64,000 bases of DNA from Ziziphus jujuba (taxonomy: Eukaryota; Streptophyta; Magnoliopsida; Rosales; Rhamnaceae): assembly GCF_031755915.1 (NCBI RefSeq), contig NC_083382.1:15141501-15205500 (forward strand). Direction: 5' to 3'. The notes below the pieces were generated by a model. The model was not told the origin of the DNA. It worked only from the letters and a program-made list of their open reading frames with translations, and searched no databases. Within the stretch, counting starts at the first letter, position 1; every line of letters begins with the position of its first letter. Below, piece by piece: positions 12,570-23,991 of this stretch. A program made the position numbers and the translations under genes.

Positions 12570-12602
12570 ATGGGATCCATGAATAGGACACATGGATCCC
12601 AT
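12570..12602. repeat. perfect 12-bp inverted repeat (hairpin)
   Basis: ATGGGATCCATG at 12570-12581 and its exact reverse complement CATGGATCCCAT at 12591-12602 are separated by 9 bases. It could form a 12-bp stem. It lies 22 bases left of the hAT target-site duplication. Confidence 0.85.
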
Positions 12603-12911
12603 GCATGTGACTGACGAAAAGTGGTGCCCGCTAGGAGTGGGCAAAAACCGACCTGACCCGACAAAACCGACCAAACCGAAGAATTTGGGTCGGTTTGGGT
12701 TGGTTTTTATTGTTTAGTCGGTTTGGGTCGGGTTATACATATAAAAATGTTAGATGTTCGGTTCAGGTTACGGGTTGGAAGGAATTTTAACCCACCCAAC
12801 CCGAACCGAACCGTTTCATACCCAAAGAGCCATTTTGCAAAAATTATTTTCATTAAATTATTTCTATGCAATTTTGTAAGCCATTGATCTCTCACCATCT
12901 AATTACCACCG

Positions 12912-13436
12912 TTGGATTTCAAGATGAAAACACAATACACAGCAGTGACAGCACTCAACAGTCAACACAATCTCCGATTCTCACAAAACGAAATTGAAGT
13001 CCTAGCATTCGCGTCGCCAGTCGCCACTCGCAGGCAGCATCCTCCGGCCAGCCACCACCCGATTGAACTCCCAAGCAACAACTTCTTTCCATTTAATGAA
13101 AATAATGAAAATAATGGAAAGAGCCACCACTTGAACAACCGTCGGCAGACCCAATTTCCTTTTTCGGAGTTTCAACAACTTCTTTCCATTCCTGACTTCG
13201 ACTTCCAGGCCCTGGAGTTAAATCAAGCTTTTGATCATATTCAGCCGCTGATCTAGGAAAGGCTCGGTGTTGAAAACCTCGAAGGCTTTAGGAGTCAGGC
13301 AACACGGGCAGGTTTCTAAACTGGGGATAAAGGAGGAGGCGAGCCAATCTTTTCCGGTTTTCTTCGATAGCGGAAGCTCCATTCGCCACCACTCGTCGCC
13401 CACCCAAGTCCCAAGCTCTGTAGGTAAAAATCATTA
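12912..13436 (+). other. hAT 5' region, possible untranslated exon
   Basis: This part is less AT-rich than its surroundings. An open frame runs 12912-13256 but its protein is not recognised and is of low complexity (N, H, P rich). The segment ends near a donor-like site (CTGTAGGTAAAAA at about 13419-13431), so it may be the transposon's 5' untranslated exon. It could equally be captured host sequence. No function is claimed. Confidence 0.3.
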
Positions 13437-13726
13437 TATTTCTTATTATTATTATAGTTATTATTGATTGTGAAAACTTCTTTTGACTGATAAAGTTGAT
13501 TCTGTAAATCCAACCCAATGTGCTTCCTAATATGCACACACTTGGCAACTCGATAATAGAGTTTCACAGCTAACGAGGTAGGCGTGGAGGTCTAAGGCTT
13601 TTCCATTTGTCTTTCTTGTACAGGCCTTACTGGCCATCTTTGGCATTTAGCATCAACAACTTCAAAGCTTTGATGATATAATCTTCATAAGTCCACACTG
13701 GCAAATTTCCCTGCCACGTATGTGAA

Positions 13727-13754
13727 GGGGAGGGGGGGGGGGGGGGGGGAGGGG
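13727..13754 (+). repeat. poly-G tract inside the hAT element
   Basis: GGGG, A, 18 G, A, GGGG in a row. It could form a G-quadruplex and is likely unstable in copying and sequencing. Confidence 0.9.
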
Positions 13755-14042
13755 AAGCAGGCACAGAAGAATGAAATATTGCTAAACAGATGCGGTTCAT
13801 TGAGGATCTAAAAACACAAAAAAGTGGCTGAATTTGGTTCCCTTGTCATGCCGAAGGGCGGTGGATCATATACTCTCAAGGTTGAGTTAGCCTAAACCTA
13901 TACAAGTTGTTTCACGTTCAAGAAGAGTTAGGAGTAGCCTAACATAAAGTTTATGCAAGAAGATTACACTACTAAGGTCATACCCTTAATGTTATTTTGG
14001 AAGTTGGAGAGTTTGAACCAGGGTGGTTAAATATGTCTCAAT

Positions 14043-14125
14043 TTTTTATTTATTTAGTATTTGATTTTCTTCTTTGCTAATATAAATTTATTTAGTATTT
14101 GATTTTCTTCTTTTCTAATATAACG
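14043..14125. repeat. tandem duplication of about 40 bp
   Basis: TTTATTTAGTATTTGATTTT followed by CTTCTTTGCTAATATAAA recurs immediately as CTTCTTTTCTAATATAAC. Two copies, inside the hAT element. Confidence 0.75.
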
Positions 14126-14504
14126 CTTAAGGGAAAATTTATGACTTCCTTGATGGTGTTCTTACTCCTTAGTAGTATAGGCTCTTCTTAAGCATATAGA
14201 AAGGCTATTAGCTGTTGTTTAATAGAGTCTAAGAGTGGAGTAGACTTGAGAACTTGAATAGATTGTGGTTTTCGATTTTGGGTTGTGGGTATGGGAGGTT
14301 GAGCGTTGCAGGAAATCGTTGTAGTGTTTGTTTGGTAGAGCATTTTCCATCTCTCTCTGCCATGGATGGAGACGTTTTGGTTTGTGTGTGAGTCTATGAT
14401 TGACAGTTGCAGTAAAGTCCTTGTTATGACAGTTTGATAGTGGATTGTCAATCACCCTCTTTCAAGGATGTTAGGTTTGCCAAACCACATAAATTTCTAC
14501 TACT

Positions 14505-14530
14505 CTCTCTCTCTCTCTCTCACACACACG
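14505..14530. repeat. (CT)n-(CA)n microsatellite
   Basis: CT dinucleotide run passing into a short CA run, inside the hAT element. Confidence 0.85.
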
Positions 14531-14864
14531 CTTGTTTAGACTTAACTAAAATTCTAATTGGTTCAGTAAGATTAACACCTAAAAGCTTTGGAAATAGTTT
14601 GGAGCAATTAATTTCTAATGTCATACCAAATTTAAAATTAAAAAAGTAAAGAAATTTAAAGAAGAAAGAAACAAAAAGATGGACAGTTAAAGAGACATGA
14701 CAACTGCATGGTAAATACACAACAGATTATTTAATGGAAACATTCTACCTTGTTATTATGTTTATTGTATATTTTGCATAACTCTCTTCATTAAATGCTG
14801 TAATAACAGTATCTGTTTTGATTTACATGAAATATTGCATTATGTTCAACTAGATTTCCTGTAA

Positions 14865-16244
<1,380 letters not shown>

Positions 16245-16988
16245 TATATGATTACTTGGTAAGTTTGTTGTTAATTCCAAATCATCAATTATCTTTTAAG
16301 TTAGATAATATTTTAGTAATACACTTAATGTTTATTGATTGCTAATTCTTTACATTTAATGCTTAATGTTTAATGTTTATTTATAATTTTAATGTTTGTT
16401 GAAGGATGAATGGAATTTGGTTTATTGAGGTAGTGAGCTTGTGGTTGCTGCTGGTGGCTTTTCATGCAATGGAGAATGTGGAAGAAAACAATATTTAAAA
16501 TAATTTTTATTTTTATGGATTATTAGTTTATTTAATTATAAGTTTATTTTAAAATTTTAGATTTCAAAGATGGATTGTATTTTATTTTGTAGCTAATAAT
16601 GGTTGTAGACTTGTTATATACTTTATTTGTTGATGTATGGTTTATAATTGGGTGGTGGTAGTTGTAGATTTGTATTATAGTTGTATGATTTTGTGTTGTA
16701 TTATTTAATATGTTTGATGCTTAATAATTAACTTATTTGGTATTTTTGTTTAGGTGGATGGATGTATGTTAAAATTATTTAATTTAAAGAATAATTTGAA
16801 AAGAATATCTATTTTTAAATATAGATTGATGATTAAAAAGGCCTAAAAATTTTTTTATACAATTTTGGTCCAAAAAATACCAAATTCGAAATATATATAT
16901 ATATATATATATACAATTTTGGCCGAGGCCCAATATGAAGCCCAGACCGGCCCAACCCGCAAACCCAATCCAAACCGATCAAATATGA

Positions 16989-17055
16989 TCGGTTCGGTTC
17001 GATTCGGTTTGTATATTGGATTCGGTTCGGTTCGGTTATGTAACCAACCCAAACC
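16989..17055. repeat. CGGTT-type subterminal repeats of the hAT right end
   Basis: GGTTCGGTTC-like units repeat several times here; CCGAAC and GGTCGGTTTGGGT units sit at the mirror position near the left end (12660-12800). They are probable transposase binding repeats. Confidence 0.7.
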
Positions 17056-17126
17056 GAATTGATCGGTTAGGTTTAAAAAAACTCCAAAAACCGAACCACT
17101 CCGCGAAGCCCACCCCTAGTGCCCGC

Positions 17127-17546
17127 CAAATGTGATTTTTTATATGAGAACCACTGTACGTGACGCATGTTTGTTTGGGACCACTGTTTGTTTAGGACAA
17201 ATAGTCAACTAATACCAATCCATTTAAAAAAAAAAAACAAAAAAAAAAAAACAAAAAACAATTCGCAATAACCCTCAAGTCAACAATGGAGGCTCTTGCG
17301 CTCATTTAAAAAAATATATAAAAAATATATATATAAATAATAAATAAAAATAAAAAGAAAAAAGGAAAAATTGCACTTCGTATCTGTCAATCAGCAAATT
17401 ATGACAATTACCAAACTTAGATAAGCCTACACCAGTCACAGCAATAGCCTTTTCTCCATTGTCTCCTACATGTTATTTGCTTCTTCATATACATAATATC
17501 CATCTTCTAAAAACAATTCTGATCCCATCGATCAGTCTTATACAAA
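17127..17546 (+). promoter_or_regulatory. 5' flank of the first intact UGT
   Basis: From about 17195 it matches the 5' flanks at 22970-23262 and 29870-30160 (shared blocks such as CAATAACCCTCAAG, GTCAACAATGGAGG and GATAAGCCTACACCAGTCAC), so the proximal promoter and leader were duplicated with the gene. The hAT element replaces everything further upstream. Two A-rich runs lie near 17227-17260. Confidence 0.65.
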
Positions 17547-18983
17547 ATGAAGAAAGCAGAATTGGCGTTCGTCCCTCTTCCAGTTCCCAGCCACCTTCCA
17601 GCAGCTTTAGAGTTTGCAAAACTCCTTGTCAAACACCATGATCGTCTTTCCATCACCATCGTTCTCATGAACCCACCATTTGCAGGCTCCAAAAACCAAG
17701 CCCATCTCGAGTCTCTTGCTTCTCACTCCACCATCATAGATCCCCGGATCACCTTCGTCCTTCTTCCACACGATTACACCATTCCTGAAACTTCTAACCC
17801 CCATATCCTCTCCAGTACATTCATCATCAACCAAATAACCCACCTCAAAAACTTCCTCACTAATCGTAGAAACCAATATTCCGAACCAGGCCATGACTCG
17901 CCTCAGCTTGCTGGCTTAGTCCTTGACATGATCTGTGCGCCCTTGATGGATGTGGCTCATGAGTTAGGACTTCCTTCTTATGTGTTCTTCACGGTGAGTG
18001 CAGGATATGCTAGCCTTATGTTCCACATCCAAATAGACGCCAAGGACGACCCGGATGCTGAATTGGTCTTGCCGAGCTTTGCCAATTCAGTTCCTAGTAA
18101 AGTCTTGCCAGATTTTATGCTGGACAAAGATATTTTCTCATACTATCTCAATCAATTCAGAAAAATGAAAGAAAAAGCTAAAGGTTTTGTTATAAACACC
18201 GTCAGGGAGTTGGAACCCCATGCCGTCGGTTCTTTGGCTGGTCCAGCATTTCCAACCGTGTATACTGTGGGACCCTTACTAAACTTGGCAGGGGAGCAAT
18301 CTGATAGCGATGTGGGTTCCAAAGAGACTACAGACGACTGTGATGTTATCAAGTGGCTTGATGATCAACCTCCATCATCGGTAGTGTTCCTATGCTTCGG
18401 GCACCTGGGAAGATTCAGTGAGGATCAAGCGAGAGAGATTGCAAATGCACTTGAAAAATCTGGGACTCGGTTCATTTGGTCTTTACGTCAAAGTAAATCA
18501 GATGGCTACACAGATTCTATGGAAGCTCTGATTAAAGGGTTTCTTGATCGGACGGCTGGGATGGGGAAGATCGTAGAATGGGCTCCACAGGTGGCCATCC
18601 TGTCCCACCCAGCAATAGGAGGGTTTGTATCACATTGTGGATGGAATTCTATACTTGAGAGTGTGTGGTTTGGTGTGCCTATTGCCACGTGGCCGCTATA
18701 TGGGGAGCAACAGGTAAATGCATTTGAAATTGTTAGAGAGTTGGGATTGGCAGAGGAGATTAGGTTGGACTTCCTTATGGATCTTCTGAGCCAGAATGCT
18801 AATGAGGTTGTGAGTGCTCAAGATATAGAAGCAGGGATCAGAAGAGTGATGGCGCATGATAGTGATATAAGGAAGAATGTAAAGGAGATCAGTGAAAAGA
18901 GTAGGAAAGCATTGATCAATGGTGGATCTTCATACATTTCTTTAGGACGCCTTATTGATGATGTATTTGATAATGTGGCCTAA
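17547..18983 (+). CDS. UDP-glycosyltransferase, UGT71-like (copy 1)
   Basis: Intact single exon, 478 residues, normal for plant family 1 glycosyltransferases, which move a sugar from a UDP-sugar to small acceptors such as flavonoids, phenylpropanoids or hormones in the cytosol. Catalytic His16 and the partner Asp127 (LVLD) are present. The PSPG sugar-donor box spans residues 345-388 ([11 protein letters not shown] to YGEQ) with HCGWNS intact and a final Gln, which usually favours UDP-glucose. Starting MKKAELAF and the general layout point to UGT71; the acceptor cannot be read. Two oddities: the N-terminal glycine-rich stretch before His16 (PSPGIGH in UGT71) reads PLPVPSH, and the usual GSMG motif at 285-288 reads GHLG. 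A hAT element sits 428 bases upstream. It is nearly the same length and sequence as copy 2. Confidence 0.94.
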   Translation: MKKAELAFVPLPVPSHLPAALEFAKLLVKHHDRLSITIVLMNPPFAGSKNQAHLESLASHSTIIDPRITFVLLPHDYTIPETSNPHILSSTFIINQITHLKNFLTNRRNQYSEPGHDSPQLAGLVLDMICAPLMDVAHELGLPSYVFFTVSAGYASLMFHIQIDAKDDPDAELVLPSFANSVPSKVLPDFMLDKDIFSYYLNQFRKMKEKAKGFVINTVRELEPHAVGSLAGPAFPTVYTVGPLLNLAGEQSDSDVGSKETTDDCDVIKWLDDQPPSSVVFLCFGHLGRFSEDQAREIANALEKSGTRFIWSLRQSKSDGYTDSMEALIKGFLDRTAGMGKIVEWAPQVAILSHPAIGGFVSHCGWNSILESVWFGVPIATWPLYGEQQVNAFEIVRELGLAEEIRLDFLMDLLSQNANEVVSAQDIEAGIRRVMAHDSDIRKNVKEISEKSRKALINGGSSYISLGRLIDDVFDNVA

Positions 18984-19476
18984 AAACGATATTAGGTTTT
19001 TCTATTTTTCAAAGTTGAGTAAGTATGCTTACTCAGATGAATTAACAAACAAACTGTTGGCTTGTTTCATCAGATAAATCAAAGGAGGGTGATAACACAT
19101 TATCAAAATTCTGTCAAATTGAAGCAAACAATGAAATATGAATGTGGAACTTTTTCAAGTAACTAAGCAGTGAGTTTATCACCACCACTTTTCTCAATAC
19201 CAGAATAAACAAGGCAAACAGAAGATGAAATTATAACACGATAATAGCAAAAAAAGCATTCTCTGCTAATCTATAATCAAAGAGACAGCTCCAAGAGATT
19301 AGTGCAGCAAGTTCTACATTTTCTCTACACAGAAGTAAAATAAAAATAAAAAGTGTGGCACAAAATACTACAGAATCTATTTCCACCACAAGTTTGGTAG
19401 ACGAGATTATATACATAAGGTAGAAAGAATTAGTATTGTCAGCACGAAACAAGACTGATTCTACAAGTGGATTAAA
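18984..19476. other. spacer between convergent UGT and mTERF
   Basis: 3' flank of the UGT. Matches 31643-32045 downstream of UGT copy 2 (shared GTTTCATCAGATAAA and TTCTGTCAAAT blocks), so UGT and the facing mTERF were duplicated together. No gene seen. Confidence 0.65.
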
Positions 19477-20722
19477 TTAGAAACGCTTGATGCTATAATC
19501 CTTCAAATTCAAAGCATAATTCATAGAAGAGACATTTTCCCAATTAAAGATATCAAACAGTTGAGGCACGGTTTCTTGGTGTTTTCTCACAAACCTGAGC
19601 AAAAAGGCTTTATCAGATTGTATCAGCAAGGTGGACAAGGCAAGTTTTTCTTTCAGCAAGCCCTTGGAGAGTAGGAGTTTGATAACAGAACATCTTGAAA
19701 TGATCCTCTTCTCCATACAATATCATAAAACAATTGGATCTTTGGCCACATCTGCGGGCTGCCAGCCCATTTTGTTCACAAAAACATCCATTTTACTCAT
19801 AAAATTCTTCTTCGTTAATTCCATAAAACAGGGATCCTTTCTAAATGCCGCCAAGAGTTTCTTCTGTCCAACCACACTTCTTATATATTTCCTTCTTCTG
19901 TACCCATGACGATTCACCAACAGAATAAATCACGTGTAATGCACTTATAAATGTTATTTTCAAAGGGTTAAATCCCATACTAATGACCTTCTCAACATCT
20001 TTCTCAAACTCACTAGTTCTACGGCAGGCAACAACTGGATGGCAGGTTACCAATACAGAAATAATGTGGCACTCCCAGTGATCTCAAGATTGAGACATTT
20101 ACAGCAAAGCTGTTCAGCATATCACGCAGTAACACCCACGACGAACGACCAAAGAATTTTGCAACTTTTTCATCATTTTTAAGTACCACTTCGAGTATGT
20201 CATAGCAAGGAATTATGCATTTCTCTAAGCTTCTTGTCAAGAGACTAGGATTCCAAGAAACAACTCGAACAAGATCTAAGCCAGAAAGGCCTATAGAACG
20301 GTAAAATTCAAGTTTTGGCAAAAGGGTCTTCTCAACAATGACTAAAAGCAAAAATGGGCACATCTTAACAAGTCTGGAGATGTGGGTGTTGGTGAAACCA
20401 CGGTCTCTGAGCAAACCAAGCACCAAGTCAGGTTTTTCTGGAGTTTCGAATTTAACCTTCCTAGACATTCAGAGAGCAACTTCTGGCGTCAGCCCACATG
20501 AGTTTATGAGGTATGAAACCATAAAGTATGCTCTTGTTTTTTTTTTTTTTTTTTTGGTTCTTGTAGTTTGTCTTTCCCAGAAGCTAACAATAATGGTGCT
20601 TTTGACGAGGAAGATAGGGAAATTTGTGAACTTCGACGAATAAAAAAACCAATATCTGAATGTCCAACAATTTTACATATTGGAACAAAGGATTGCAGTC
20701 TTTTAGAACAAAAACCAAACAT
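19477..20722 (-). pseudogene. mTERF-family pseudogene 1
   Basis: Read on the - strand it follows the intact mTERF genes at 33416-34606 and 38995-40185 from MFGFCSKRLQS to the C-terminus. It is broken by a frameshift at an expanded A/T run (20537-20555, a poly-lysine stretch), a frameshift after LRSLGVP near 20060, another near 19880, and an in-frame TGA at 19721-19723 (DPIVL, stop, YCMEKR). The longest surviving piece is 149 codons (20019-20468) with mTERF repeats such as LTRSLEKCIIPCYDIL. It is tail-to-tail with UGT copy 1. Confidence 0.9.
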
Positions 20723-22777
20723 CTTTCGTGCATATAAAGGAACACAAAATTTAGAGCTACTCGTACGGTTTTAGAAGACACTTACCTAAGGTTATACTGA
20801 TCTGGGTGGCGATCACTAATAATGTATTGATTAAGAGCTTTACTTTCTACATCAAACTTGGAAATTGGGACTTGGAAATTGGGTTTTTGCTCTTCCGCTC
20901 GCCAGCAAGTGCCAAAGTCCCACGGCAACTGAATGCGAAGAAACTGAATTGAGGACAGATCGGTTGGCCAAGACATGAAGTTTAAAAAAGGAAACGATGT
21001 CGTTTCATGTTCTATGCCATACTAATTATTAGTACTCGTAGTTTGTAATAAGTTTGTTTTTTGGCTAAGCTAATAAAATAAATTAGCAATAATAATTCTT
21101 GATTGAGCAGACATAAATTTGTTTATCAAAATTTAAAAATTAACTTATAATTAACTTGCACAATCTTTTGCCAATTTTTTCAGAAATGTCTTTATATTTT
21201 AAAAAATTATAAAAACATCCTTTTAATTTAATTAAGCCGATTTAATTAAAATGTAAATGGTTTTTTTTTTTTTTTGGGGTATTAAATATTGGCTCCAACC
21301 ACATTGATCCAATTTGATTCAAAAAGCAAAAATATTATTAAGCTTGCTTGAAGCTTACAGAATACTTATTGTCTGACTATAACAGATATATATATATATA
21401 TATATACATAAAAATAAAAAAATAAAAAAATTTCCCCAATACGCCTAGTCAGGATTTATATTAGCTCAAGACCTATAAGCTAGAACCCAGATTTGTACAA
21501 CGAAATTGAATGTGGAGTAACTAAAGCCATGAGTTTATATCACAGCTTTTCTCAACATCACAAGAAACATGTATCCAGAAGTTAAAATTAGAACACAACA
21601 ATAGCAAATAAGGTATATAATCCTTATAAATTTCAAAGAGAGGAAAAAAAAGGGTAATCATGTTAAATTTTCATCTTCAATTCCATGAACATAATCATTT
21701 GCAGCCAAGTGTTGGTTTGAAATTCGAAATAACAGACCAAGCCACACCGATTATGATAGATTTCTTAAGTTATTTATTCATTTCATGGGAACATACAATT
21801 ATGATCCTTGATAAAAGGGGATGAAGCAATTCCAATACTTAAAATTCAAAATATCCAAATATGTTCAAAAAAATAATAATAATAATATAAATAAATCTAG
21901 CGGATGGAGAAAAGCTGGCCAGGTGATTTCAAAGCTCTACTTTAGAAAAGTTATACAAAAGCTGTGTTATTGTAAAGATCTAAAACCAATAAGCAACAAA
22001 ATTATTACAGATACAATAAATCATAAACTTTTTTTTTTTTCTGTCAAAATTCAAAAAGCAAGATTATGATAATCTTTGAAGTTTTTTATTTATTTATCAG
22101 TGGAATTTTTATGAGAGAATACAATGATTGATCCTTGCCTAAAAGGGAAACATTTCCAATATCTTTGATTGCACTTAATTCAAATATATCTGAAAAATAA
22201 AATAAAACAAATCAAACAGATGGAGAGAAGCTTGTAATGGGCATTCAAAGAACCACTTTAGAAGAGCATTATTTTGATGTTTTCACAAGAGATGTATTAC
22301 TGTAAAGATCTCATACCAGTTACAGTTAGCATTACAAACATTACAGAAACAAATTTAAAATTTAGCAGAAGTTCAATGAATGCAATGGTCCTTAAAATAA
22401 CAAAATTAATATAAACACTATTGTGGCCAAAAAATAAATAAATAACATAAACACTATAATTCTCTCCAAGAAGCATCTCTTAGAAATTAGAATAAAGGAA
22501 AATTTTCTTATATCATAACCTATAAAAATACAGGTTTACCAATAAATCCAATTTGCTCATCATATTTTCCTCTGCTGGCTAACTTATAAACAACAGACTC
22601 CGCCTAAAATCTCTGAAGAGACCCCAATGTACATTTTCTTGTCAGAGAAATAATTTATCAATTGCCAATGATTTTATTTACCTAAAAGAAAAATTGCCAA
22701 TGATTTTGTAAATATCACAATGAAAACATTACTAATTACAATATAAATTTAATGACTAACAATCATGCACAATGTCA
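20723..22777. other. noncoding spacer with internal repeats
   Basis: No gene seen. Blocks recur across the array: the stretch with GATGGAGAAAAGCT and CTACTTTAGAAA near 21903 recurs near 22218 and 35417, and 22540-22700 (ATCCAATTTGCT, then AGAGAAATAATTTATCAATT) recurs near 35760-35940. Similar blocks lie at 32880 and 38720. These are remnants of duplicated mTERF units. (AT)n at 21386-21406. Confidence 0.55.
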
Positions 22778-23262
22778 TAGGTATAAGCAATTATGTATTC
22801 GATGACATCACCCATGAAATGGTTTATTAGAAGTTTCAGTAAAGATGATGGGGGATTGAAGATTTCTATCCCACACTTTGAATAAAATCCTATAATCTGA
22901 CTCCAAATATTGGATCCATCATCCTTCACGAAGACCAATGAAAGATCCATCACGTGCAACCACTATTTATTCTGGACAAGAAGTCAATTGATACCCATCC
23001 ATAAAAAAAAACCAATGAGCAATAACCCTCAAGCTCAGGCAGTCAACAATGGAGGGCTCTTGCGCTGATGAAGTAAAGAAAAAAGCTTAGCAAATGTCAA
23101 TCATCAAAGGAAAAAGCATAGCTAAAGTCAATCAATAAAGTATAACTAGATAAGCCTACGCCAGTCACAGCTATAGCTTTTTATTCACTGTCTTCTTCTA
23201 CTTTATGATCTTCTGCTTCTTCGTGTGTATATATATATATATATATATATGCATATAAAATA
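22778..23262 (+). repeat. orphan UGT promoter copy without a gene
   Basis: Matches 29714-30162, the 5' flank of UGT copy 2, almost base for base (GGTATAAGCAATTATGTATT to ATATGCATATAAAATA), apart from small indels. It stops exactly where the copia LTR starts, 5 to 10 bases inside the expected leader, and no UGT coding sequence follows. It shows that a fourth UGT copy once stood here. Confidence 0.85.
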
Positions 23263-23770
23263 TGTTGGAAAAATATCATGGATGAATATATGTAAATACA
23301 TATTAACAATTTAATACAAAATAAATATAAAATAAATAAAGCATTTTAAAACTTATAGGTCTTTGAAATTGATCTACTTTCTAAAAAGATTGACCAAGAT
23401 CTGTGTGATACCACAGTGTCCTTAAGACGTTTTACACCCACCGATACAGAAATTTTGTAGCGAATATCTCCCAGGATACAACGGCTGCAAAAGCTTTCAG
23501 ATTCAGCACCTCTGAAGCTTTTCTCTTCGAACTTTCTGTGTACCTTCATTTTACCACTATTTTTTTTTCTCAGTATTTTCTTTCAAAATTAAAATTGAAA
23601 AAGAACGTTACAGTTTGTGCAACCTTCAAACTCTCATAAAGAGTTATTCTCCCGTAAAACTCTCTCCCACTATTATCAAAATATTATTTGATTTAAAATT
23701 AATTGTAACAAAATTCAACAACCAAAAACCCAAATCATTCACACTTGTGGGCCGAGGCCCAACTCTAACA
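23263..23770 (-). repeat. copia 3' LTR
   Basis: 508 bases, TGTTAG to CCAACA on the - strand. Complete; next to the polypurine tract. Confidence 0.9.
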
Positions 23771-23991
23771 ATCCCCCACATGAATGATTTGATTTAAAAA
23801 TACAAACATGACTCTAGTGGTAAAGCTCTACAGTCGGAACCTGCATGGGATAGGTAGATGTGACTCTTTGAACCTTCCCTTGAGACACTACATTTTCTTT
23901 ACTGACTTATGGTAGAAGAGATATCTTTGAACCATTTCATCTTTTGTGTAAATGACAACATAGCTCACACATGATTCCTTCCTGGTACACT

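Noticed and set aside
13218..13567. Overlapping open frames on the - strand in the hAT 5' region
   Set aside because: They overlap the more likely + strand untranslated exon, have no recognisable domain and contain low-complexity I/N/Y runs.
17607..17894. Minus-strand open frames over the UGT genes
   Set aside because: Antisense of the UGT coding region and repeated in both copies at the same place; no independent support.
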